A DNA stretch of 64,000 nt, taken from Myxocyprinus asiaticus. Taxonomy: Eukaryota; Chordata; Actinopteri; Cypriniformes; Catostomidae. Under the pieces are notes generated by a model that had not been told where the DNA came from, made no database searches, and saw only the letters and a list, made by a program, of their open reading frames with translations. Shown piece by piece: positions 43,525 through 53,213 of the stretch. Position 1 is the stretch's first letter, and every line of letters begins with the position of its first letter. Location of the stretch: the NCBI RefSeq assembly GCF_019703515.2, contig NC_059379.1:26254880-26318879 (forward strand). Direction: 5' to 3'. The translations under genes and the position numbers were made by a program.

Positions 43525-44788
43525 CAAATCGATCAATACCTCAGTCGCCACCTGCAAGAAAGCATGATTGACATCAGCGCTCTTTTCAATTGTTGCATGT
43601 ATCATTTTTGTTCTCCACCTGATGAATCACTTTAGATCTATGGTCATGCTTGAGATCACAGGTCTGCTAGTTCCTTCCAACACCTTCAAAATGTTTCGAG
43701 ACTATGGCAGGCAGAGAATGTGCTCAGTGCCACTCATAATTACTGTCACCCCGCCGCTGTTTCCTGACTGCCTAACTTTTGTTTACTCAAGTATATTCAA
43801 ATGGAGAGCGGATTACTTCACTGTTTAAATAGTTGAGGAGAGGCATTTAACTGACTCACTGGCTATGAATAAAGTATGTAATAAAATTGCAGAGATTCAG
43901 TGTAAAGTGGTTACAAATCTGTCACAAAAACAACACAATGACACATGACACTACCAAGATGCTAAAAGGCTAAGCAAGAGGTAGCTTACACAGTGTTGTT
44001 TATTTCCATGCTGGTTAATTTGAATATGCATTTTTGTAGTTGACATGACAATACTTTTGGGAAAATGGCATGTCCTGCAGTGTGTCATGCTATCCTCCAT
44101 CAAATACTATTTTAAATCTTTTATAACCTCAAATTAATTGAGAGACCACATGGAATATTTGTACTTTGTCTCACCGCAGGACAATTTAGAAGGAACTAGT
44201 GAGGGCAAAAGCTGATTAAAAACTAAAAAAAGAAAGCTAAAACAGAACAGGAGACCAGTTACTGAACCTACAATATACACTTTCCCTTACACAGTAATTT
44301 AAGATGTAACCAAAATCTTAATGTTGATAAAAAATAAAAAATAAATAAAAAACCTGGGCATGTTGTGTGTCAACAGCTTATTTAAACATATCTTGTGAAA
44401 TAGTTCTCAGCTGCCTGTAATGGGTCACTGTGGACCCCATAGGCCAACCCTACTTTGGCTGTTGCACTGGTTTGAATATGGGGTGTTTTATCAAGTGCAT
44501 GACCTCGACACTTACTGCTCTTGTCCAAGTCTGGATATCTGGAAATGTCTCAAAGACCTTTAGATCTTTCTTTAGATCACTTTTGTAAATATCACATGGC
44601 TTTATTTGTACCATATACTGGTATATTATTGTCAAGATAAGAGCAGGACTCAAAAAATACACAGACAGAGTCAGTACAAACATAACCATCTTGAAACTTT
44701 AAGTATTTTTTTTTTTTTTTTTTCACATGAAAACAGTAATTTAACTTCTTTCCCAAAATGCTGAGCAATATATAGTGAGTCACAATAC
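43525..44788. other. Unannotated DNA
   Basis: No supported gene. A poly-T run lies at 44707-44723. Confidence 0.45.
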
Positions 44789-44858
44789 ATTTTACATTTA
44801 TATTTACATTTATTTATTTGGCAGATGCTTTTATCCAAAGCGACTTACATTTCCAGTG
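44789..44858 (+). repeat. Teleost dispersed repeat fragment
   Basis: A short copy of a common fish repeat with GGCAGATGCTTTTATCCAAA and AGCGACTTACATT. Only about 70 bp are present. The family name is uncertain. Confidence 0.55.
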
Positions 44859-45287
44859 AAGCATAATGTTATATTATTACATGGTTCTCTGGGATACTTG
44901 TTTCTAGTTGGTCAATTGTGTCATTTTGTGGAAAACATATAGGTGTAATTACCGTTTAACTCTATAATTGATGGTTTTCACAGGCAACATAATTTCCGAC
45001 AGTACATAGCTGTTCTAGTTTCATGCCTCTCGTATCACTCAGTTTACTCTTTCTTCATACACAATTAAATAGTCAATCAATATTCCTTGAAATTAGTTTT
45101 ATTGTTGGGAAAAAGTCATAATTAATGTTTCTTTTCATCAAAAGTGTGCAGAGGTATATATGTTGCATATATTTCATGTATTGTTCAAAGAAGTATAGCC
45201 TCAATGTTGTAAGTGGTTGTTTATATTTTTACATGCTTCTGAAAGTGTGCTGTATCAAAGACTGCTCCATCTCAAACTCATGGAGAG
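44859..45287. other. Unannotated DNA
   Basis: No recognisable feature. Confidence 0.4.
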
Positions 45288-45294
45288 GTGAATA

Positions 45295-45755
45295 AGATGA
45301 GGCACCTTTTACTACTCTGTCTCAACTACTCCACTGCTGCAGCAGTGCTTTCACTCTGCTCCCGCAAGGGCATCCCTTACTATGCGGTCTTAACTACTCT
45401 GTTACTGCAGCAGTACTTTAACTATGCTCCCACAGGAACACCTTTAATATCGGTTCAACTACTCCCCTGCTGCAGCAGTGCACCCACAAAATCACCTTTT
45501 ACTATTGTCGTAACTAATCCAGTGTCACAGCAGTACTTTCATTCTGCTCCCACAGGAACACCTTCAATATCAGCTCAATTACTCAACTGCCGCAGGAGTG
45601 TTCCTGCAGGAGTACCTCTTAATATCGTCTCAACTAGTTCATCGCCACAGTAGTACTTTGGACAGTAGTAGTCTGCCCCCACAGGAACACTTTTATACTA
45701 TGCACTCAACAAATCAACTGCTGCAGCAGTGCTTTCATTCTTAGCTCCAGCAAAA
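45295..45755 (+). repeat. Decayed minisatellite, unit about 65-70 bp
   Basis: Six to seven diverged units containing CAACTACTCCACTGCTGCAG, CAGTRCTTTCA and CCCACAGGAACACCTTT-like words. A 121-codon frame (45288-45653) remains open through most units and would encode a repeating ACAGTGTPL/VLLLQQYF-like peptide. The frame has no known domain. It may be open only because the unit length is near a multiple of three. Confidence 0.7.
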
Positions 45756-46540
45756 CATTCGCAGTGCTTTCCTCCTCCCTGTCAATTCACAAAGGCAATT
45801 AATTATTTTGCTCTATTTATATGCACTTTTTATATGGGGGGTCAATGATAACCAAGAACATCTCCCTTTTTCTTGCCATAACCAACTACTACGTTTTGTA
45901 CACACTTGTCAATAAGTCACCCATTCATGTGAACTGGTCAATTGGTCAAGCACAGTGCTTGCTGTCCTCAAGTGTGATTTTACACTTTTGGGGAGGGGAA
46001 CTTACAGTAGAGCACGAACCAAGCCACATGCACTAACCCCTCATACTCGAGCCCATTCTTTACGGACATTATGCCAAATTTGTTTACCCTTAACAACCTG
46101 TTTACCTTTTCCACTTCAAGGGCTAGGTGGACATGCAAACTTGAGAAATTGTATTCTAAATAAAGGTTTCAGGAGGAGCTTGTCAAGTCAGTCCTGTGAC
46201 TCACAAAGCAAGCGCATATAAGCTGCTTCTGACATAACTCAAGTGATGATTCTTCTGGCATCCCTCCACCTCCCCAAATCCTCCTTTATTAATCTTAACT
46301 AACTTCAGTTCGGTAATCCGGGGGGCTTGCTGTCCCTCATTTATGGACAGCAAGCCAAATGTTTTTACCCTTAACAATTTGTTCACCATTTCCATTCCAA
46401 ACTCATGAACTGTATATTAAATGTATGATTTGGGTTTATTACAAGTTAAGCTTAATCAACTGCATTTTTGGAATAATGCTAATTAACATAAACATAAATT
46501 TCGACAACTCCTTACTTTTCATAAAAAAAAAAAAAAAGAT
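45756..46540. other. Unannotated DNA
   Basis: No supported gene. A duplicated phrase (GACATTATGCCAAATTTG and GGACAGCAAGCCAAATGTTT with TTTACCCTTAACAA) appears at about 46065-46095 and 46345-46380, so a short dispersed or local repeat is possible. Confidence 0.4.
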
Positions 46541-46541
46541 G

Positions 46542-46891
46542 TTACAGTGAGGCACTGACGTGGCCAATTTTTGGAGGGTTGAAAGGCATAAATGTGAAGC
46601 ATATCATTTTATAAGAGTACTTACAAAACTTTTCTGTTAAAACTCATGTACTATTTGAGCTCTAAAAAATCTTTAAATCATAGTTTTTGCGAGATTACAG
46701 GGTATACGGGATTACATCCTCATGGCAATAAAGTCCTAACATTAAATATAACTTTACACAGAAAAGGTTGTAAGCGATTTCTAAATCAACATGCAAATTG
46801 TTTAAGTCTTGTGAATACACTTTTGAATCAGTGAGTATTTGAGTATAACAGACTGGCCTCTTTCATTCCCATTGTAAGTGCCTCACTGTAA
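46542..46891. mobile_element. MITE with perfect 15-bp terminal inverted repeats
   Basis: Ends TTACAGTGAGGCACT and AGTGCCTCACTGTAA are exact reverse complements, 350 bp apart. The interior is AT-rich and non-coding. I did not find a matching flanking duplication, so the superfamily cannot be set. Confidence 0.75.
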
Positions 46892-47199
46892 AATTTTTGC
46901 TTTTTTTTTAAAGAAAAGTAGGGACAAGTCGATATAATTTTTTGTGGTAATCAACATTATGCCAAAAATGCTGTTGATTGAGCCTAACTTGTATTGAACA
47001 CCGAATATTACTTTATTAAAAATTCAAAACAAACAAAAAAGGTGCTAGCATATTGTATTAATATATTCTTAATATACTGTATATATAAAATTTTACTAAT
47101 TACAACAAAACTCATAATGTGTAGGCCTATCTTTAACTACACATTGTCATGTAAACAACCAGTTAGTAACTGCACTGCCTGATTCAAGTGTATGGAGTC
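46892..47199. other. Unannotated AT-rich DNA
   Basis: Nothing recognised. Confidence 0.4.
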
Positions 47200-47821
47200 T
47201 TAAAGGGATAGTTCACCCCAAAATGAAAATTTTCTCATCATTTACTCACCCTCATGCCATCCCAGATGTGTATGACTTTCTTTCTTCTGCTGAACACAAA
47301 CAAAGATTTTTAGAAGAATTTCTCTGCTCTGTTGGTCCATTCAAAGCAAGTGAATGGTGACCAGAACGGACAAAAGGAAGCATAAAAGTAATCCATAAAA
47401 CTCCAATGGTTAAATCCATGTCTTCAGAAGTAATATGAAGGGTAAGAAACAGATGTGCTTGAGAAAAATCATTTTTACTATCAATTCTCCACCCTGCCCA
47501 GTAGGTGGCAATATGCACGAAGATTGCGAGTTGCCAAAAAAAAAAGAACGTGAAAGTGGAGATTTATAGTAAAAAAGGGATCTTTTTCTCACCCACACCT
47601 ATCATATCGCTTCTGAAGAAATGGATTTAACCACTGAAGTTTTATGGATTACGTTTATGCTGCCATTATATGCTTTTTGGACCTTCAAATTTCTGGCAGC
47701 CATTCACGTGCATTGTATGGACCTACAGAGCTGAGATATTCTTCTAAAAATCTTTGTGTTCTGCAAAAGAAAGAAAGTCACACACATAAGGGATGGCATG
47801 ATGGCAAAACTATCCCTTTAA
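47200..47821. mobile_element. TTAAAGGGATAG-type inverted-repeat element (long form)
   Basis: Starts TTAAAGGGATAGTTCACCCC and ends AAAACTATCCCTTTAA. At 622 bp it is about twice the length of its relatives. The two halves are inverted copies around a central region with CCAGTAGGTGGCAATATGC at about 47500. Words such as TTTTATGGATTACG and its complement appear on both sides. Non-coding. Confidence 0.8.
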
Positions 47822-47940
47822 GTACAACAGTACATAACACGGTAACAGTTCTTGGTCATTTAAGATGGACTTGACAGAAGTCACATTCACTAAAAAGAAC
47901 TCGCTATTAAGAGTCATTCGTTCGGGTAGGTGTAATTCAT
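47821..47940 (+). repeat. Dispersed repeat, copy 2
   Basis: Counterpart of 33994-34140: CATAACACGGTAACAGTTCT and AGAGTCATTCGTTCGG, in order. Confidence 0.6.
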
Positions 47941-49439
47941 TGCCCTAAAAAAAAAGCTAGACACAGTGGCTTTAACGCTGGTGTCTTGGGACATATTTTT
48001 AACCACTGAAGCTCTTTTTAACTTGAGACGCTGGAAAACAAAGTGAGACACAATGGTCAAAAATGTCAGACTAGAGCAGGTTATATAGAAAAACTGAATC
48101 GGGCTGAACGGTTCTGAGCATGGTATGGAACAGTTACAGTAGCATTTCCACTTGGGCACAGTTCGGCATGGCATGATTGTAAACCGTTCTTGGCCCGGAA
48201 TTCTCGGCATGGTTAGCTAACTGTACTCAACCGCGCTGGTAGAATGATTTTAGTACGTAAAGACTCGTTTAGTGTATCTTCATGATTTTATTATGATGGT
48301 ATAACTAGTATTGCAGACTGCATTTATATTTCTACATGCCTTTTTCGTCAGGGAAGTAGATTTCTAGCTCGTTTAAACTCAAAATACATCAATATATTCT
48401 CATATACTATTTTCATATAATAATTATATAATATTTTGTCAATAAATATCCTTTTTAGCTAGTCAGGGAATGCTTACCTTTCTGCATGATCGTGTCCGGT
48501 GGTAAACACTAGCCCTCAGCAAATTATAGTAAACCTTGCGCCTTTTTCTCTTTACTTTCCTTTTTGCAACATGGTCGTGTCTTTGCTGTTTGTTAGCAGA
48601 GTAAAACCAGGGGAAAAAGCAGTCCTAAAAACTGGAATATTTTACCATTCTCCATAGCGCGCAGCAAAGCTCGCTCCAGTCTTTACCTCTCACAGATGGA
48701 TCTGTTATGTACTACAGTGGAAAAAAGAAACCTTAACCACATTAGCTAGCTAGTTCTCGGTTTCCAACTCTACTTGCCCAATTAAGTCCAATTAAGATGA
48801 ATGAACAACAAGTAAAATATTGCAAAATATCACAGTTTTGAATAATAATACACTTATCATACTGTAAAGAAGCACAATATTGTCATATCGCAACTCTGAT
48901 ATGAATATAATATTGTATCGCCTGGTCCCTGCTGATTCCCACCCCTACTGTCTAAACCTGTAGTTTCCTTAATTCAACAAATTGTGAATGAAAATGAAAA
49001 TTAATTGGCACTGTGAAATGGCTTCCAGATTTTATTATATTCACAAATTTGTGCAAGTTTATGTTTACTCTTGCTTGCCAGAACCAAATGGAATTAAAAG
49101 CTCATTCTTCTAAAGCAACACTGACTTGCAAATTGAAGTCAATGAGGTGAGACTGACCAAACTGTATTCAGACAGACAGACAAGGCAATGGACAATCGCC
49201 ACACCATAAAACAAAAAGGAAGCTTAGAAAAGGGGGGAAACACATGAATGGAAATTCAAGATGCCAGGGAGGTCCCCTGCGTTTTGCTTGTGATGGGTAT
49301 GCTGCGTTAAAGGTTGTCACACAAACCTACGGAGAAGTACACCCATTGTAAACTTTCCGGGAGCTTTTTAAACACTGCTTGTGCCAACCATGAGAGACAA
49401 ACTTGAACCAGGGAGCTACAGCAGAAATGTCACATACTG
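47941..49439. other. Unannotated DNA
   Basis: No supported gene. The stretch around 48090-48240 (CGGGCTGAACGGTTCTGAG, CAGTTCGGCATGGCATG) resembles a fish DNA-transposon end, but its limits are unclear. Confidence 0.4.

Positions 49440-49468
<29 letters not shown>
49440..49468. repeat. (AC)n microsatellite
   Basis: About 28 bp of CA dinucleotide. Confidence 0.9.
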
Positions 49469-49470
<2 letters not shown>

Positions 49471-49831
49471 CTCAGCGTTCCCCAGTCCTGCAGGAGATTA
49501 TATGGTTTTGTTGTATTTATATTACCTTATGTATTTAGATTGCATGGCTTCTTTCTATTTCACAAGTTAAACACACACAACATTATTCATGCTGCTGCTG
49601 GGAGATCTGTAGTGTACCAGGATGATTGGTGGGTATTCAACGCCAGCTTGTGATGAAGACCGTGCCACTGGAGTTTAGCACAGGACAAAGTAGTATCAGT
49701 GCACTGAGGTGTGACCGCTACACTCCTTATGGTAGAAATCAAAATGCATCATTAATTAGTGCAAGCTGGTCACAACATGGTATACTGATTTTATACAGTT
49801 GGTCCTTGAAAATAAATATTGGAAAATGTAT
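49469..49831. other. Unannotated DNA
   Basis: No gene or repeat recognised. Confidence 0.4.
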
Positions 49832-50106
49832 ATAGGGATAGTTTACCTAAAATGAAAATTCTGTCATCATTACCTCACCCTCATGTTATTCCAAACTTGT
49901 ATGACTTTCTTTCTTTTGTGAAACACAAAAGGAGATGTTAGGCAGAATGTTAGCCTCAGCCATTCACTTTCAATGCTGCTTTTTCCATACAATGAAAGTG
50001 AATGGTGACTGAGGATGTCATTCTTCCTTAAGTGTTCCATGGAAGAAATAAAGTCAAGAAGGTTTGGAACAACATGAGGGTGGGTAAATGACGACTATCC
50101 ATTTAA
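49832..50106. mobile_element. TTAAAGGGATAG-type inverted-repeat element
   Basis: Starts ATAGGGATAGTTTACC and ends GACGACTATCCATTTAA, so each terminal repeat has drifted by a few bases. Internal words CTTGTATGACTTTCTTTC and GGTTTGGAACAACATGAGG are the standard inverted blocks. About 275 bp, non-coding. Confidence 0.75.
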
Positions 50107-51577
50107 AAAGTAGATGTGAATGTTTTAGATTTGAAGCATAAATACATTAAAAGACATTTGGTAATTTCACTTTGTGAATTGAATGTTTAACACTACATTA
50201 ATATACAGATATAAGTCCAGAAAGGATTTCATGGAAGACACAAAGGATGTAATTAGCCAAAAACTTTCACAGTTCTGTGTGTACTTGTCATTTTACAAAT
50301 ACATCAGTTTCAGAGACAATTAAAACGCAGAACTATGTCATCAATTTTACGAGAACTTCACTGTTCTCATAAAGTAAAAAAAATCTGCACATACAACTTC
50401 GATAAATCAAAGGTTGTTTTCTTGATAAGTGCAATACGTAGTGTACAGTACAAGGTCAAGAGGTCATCCACAGTGTTGGCATCAGGAGTAGACACATTTA
50501 CTGTGACAAGAACAATTCACACCACCCACAGTCAGTGCAAGGGATGGAAGAAACTGAATGGAAGAAATGTACTCAAGGACAAACATACCAGGCTTAATGT
50601 GTTTTCTGGCATGGCTTCTACAAGCCACCCTTGATTACTTGTGTAAAGAACTAAAGATGATGTGGTTGCTGTTGAAATGGAAAAGGAGGGTATTTAACAT
50701 ATTTTTAGTGATAAGGTGACTGTTAGAACAACACATTTTAAAATATCTGATACAGATTAATAAAGTCAAGAATTTTTTTTTTTTATTTTTTTTTTTTTTT
50801 GTATAGTGCTTTTCACAACACACAATGTTTCAAAGCATCTTTACTGAAAATGATTCTGTAACAGAAAAGGAAGCTGCACTGTCTTAAAGTCCTCATTGTG
50901 CAGTTTAAATGAATAATGTGATTGAAAATCATGCTTTAAAAATTACTGTCTTTGTCTTCCAAAATTACTGTCTTATAATATAAAATTTTTTAAGTCAAGT
51001 AAATTTTTTGTACAGCGCTTTTCACAACAGGTGTTGTTTCAAAGCAGCTGTACATGAAATTATGCTATAACGGAAAACGTATGAATATAATGCCAATATT
51101 AGTTATCTATGTTTAGAAATATTAGTGGTTAAAATGAGTAAACTAATTAAGTGTTGTGGGTCAATGATTAAACAAAATGATTTTATCTTAACTATAAGTT
51201 TAAGTGCTAAAGTCCTTGAAGTCATCCTGAATTAACTGAGGAAATACACGTAAATGTGTTGTCCTTTGATTTTGGCCGATGAAGGCTTTTGTTAGTGGTT
51301 AATTCATTTTTTTATTAAGTTTAAGAGAGTTTTTATTTTAATATAATTACTGGAAAGCAGAACACAAAATATAATGAGAAAGCCAATTTTTAAAAGCTAA
51401 AAGCTTGACTTTCATTATAAGTAACCATATAATAAAAGTGGAAAAAAATAAAAAGGGAAAAAAATAAAAGTGATTAAAAACTGTTCCTTTGAAAGTAACA
51501 TTTAAAATGTGAATAATACTGTATATTACTATTATTTTGTACTGTTTTCTAATTGAGATGATCGTCAATGTCTTCTG

Positions 51578-51579
<2 letters not shown>
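50107..51579. other. Unannotated DNA with a local repeat pair
   Basis: No supported gene. A related phrase, GTATAGTGCTTTTCACAACA at about 50802 and GTACAGCGCTTTTCACAACA at about 51011, occurs twice about 210 bp apart, each followed by GTTTCAAAGCA. A 99-codon frame at 50335-50634 has no domain. Confidence 0.45.
50795..51075 (+). repeat. Pair of GCTTTTCACAACA repeats
   Basis: Two copies (about 50795-50870 and 51008-51075) of a short fish repeat beginning TTTTTGTAYAGYGCTTTTCAC, abbreviated here. Both are followed by TTTCAAAGCA and a T-rich lead. Confidence 0.55.

Positions 51580-51624
<45 letters not shown>
51580..51624. repeat. (GT)n microsatellite
   Basis: About 45 bp of GT dinucleotide. Confidence 0.95.
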
Positions 51625-51625
<1 letters not shown>

Positions 51626-52865
51626 ATAACTGTTTTTGTTTGTTTTTTTTTTTAGTTTTGGCCGTCTTTTGGCTTAACTGTTAAGATACATCTGGTGAAA
51701 TGTAAGATATAACTGATCCTAGTTTGGGTAATATCTTAATCTGTCTTGGCATCTGTGGTCAGACAAATGTCATGTTTTTGTTCTATGGAATTTTAGTTTT
51801 TTTTTTTTTTTTTAAGTTAAAAAATAAGTTAAGGATAAGTGGAACTTGGAATGTCTTTCTTTCTTCTGCACACGTCAATAAAATGCCCAAGTTTAATAAC
51901 TCATTTTGACTGATGTCAATAATGAATATTAAATATAGATACACATTTCCAACAAGAGGAACTAAAGTGTTTCAGCTGTGTTATTTGGATGTATTAGCCT
52001 AAATAATAATAATCTAAAGTCTGCTTGATATCAGCACAGTGGAGTGCTGAGCTGCTTTGAAACTAATGACACTAGGAGGATTATGTAAGTCACTCACAAG
52101 TTCTTGTGAAGACATGAGCATGTTGTAACAGTAGGTGTTGGGTGCATTGGGTTGAGTCAGGCAGGGTACCAGATTCGTTCCATACTTAATTTAAGCAAAG
52201 GATATTTTAAAATAACATAAAAGGTCAGGTTAAAGAAAAGTCTACATTCTTAAACATAGAAATGTAAACTGTTTCACTATTACAACTACAAAATGTGTTT
52301 GGTTTTGGCTAAGAGTCACTTGTAACATTGAACAGTCTGTTTGAAATATGCAGGGTTTGGCCACCATGATAAAGACTCAAAAGTGGGGCTAGCTACATGT
52401 CGGTCAATACACTCTGATTCATTAAAGCCATTTTTTTCATACCCAAATGAACCAACAACTGTTTCCCATACCCTTGAAATCTAAGATAGTAAGATGGCAA
52501 ACATCAATTTTGTGGAGCACATACTCATCTCTGTTTGTTGAGATGGTTTAACCTCTTAACTTTCAACAGGGGTTTACTTTGCTAATCTCACATAAGTCAC
52601 TCTAGTTGACTGTATGCATCGCTCATCATCCTCAGCTTTTAAGGGCCTTCTAGACTAAACCACATTGGTCATAAAAAGTAAAGTCACAAAAAGCTTGCTC
52701 TGATGTTTAGCACATTCTGCAATTAATAACTCCAATAATCCTGTGTTGAACATCACTAAGTTAAAATAAAATCCAGGGGCAGCCAACACTGTGGCTCGTA
52801 GTTCAGAGTATACTGTAATTAATATTGTGCAGCATGGGTAAATAATGTTTATAAATACAACACAT
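51625..52865. other. Unannotated DNA
   Basis: No supported gene. T-rich runs lie at 51800-51815. Confidence 0.45.
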
Positions 52866-52874
52866 GACCAGTCT

Positions 52875-53190
52875 TGTTGGTGCCAGACGGGCTGGTTTGA
52901 GTATTTCTGTAGCTGCTGATCTCCTGGGATTTTCACACCCAACAGTCTCTAGAGTGTAACGAGAATGGTGCAAAAAACAAAAAACATCCAGCAAGTGGCA
53001 GTTCTGTGGGCAAAAACAGCTTGTTAATGACAGAGGTCAGAGGAGAATGGCCAGACTGGTCCAAGCTGACAGGAAGATGATGGTAACCCAAATAGACACA
53101 TGTTACAACATTGCTATGCAGAAAATAATTTCTGAACATACAACACATCGAACATTGAGGTGGATGGGCTACAGCAGCAGAAGACCCCTC
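52875..53190 (+). repeat. Foldback element, left arm
   Basis: Pairs in inverted orientation with about 55737-56030. Matching words are GGATGGGCTACA, GGTGCCAGACGGGCTGG and GGGATTTTCAC. Identity is moderate, so the arms have aged. Confidence 0.75.
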
Positions 53191-53213
53191 CGTGTACCAC
53201 TACTAATGACAAG
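53041..53213 (+). pseudogene. Tc1-like transposase N-terminal fragment
   Basis: Helix-turn-helix half of a Tc1-type transposase. It reads RMARLVQADRKMMVTQ, then TTHRTLRWMGYSSRRPLRVP, matching 'RTLRWMGYSSRRP' of the fish family. The frame continues after the L2 insertion at 55568 with LRLQWTQAHQNWTVDYRKNI and WSDKSGFLLR, where the family has WSDESRFLL. The expected glutamate is lysine. The sequence then turns into the inverted arm. The transposase is therefore incomplete and broken by insertion. Confidence 0.75.

Noticed and set aside
50335..50634. 99-codon plus-strand frame
   Set aside because: It has no recognised domain, no flanking gene structure and ordinary AT-rich composition.
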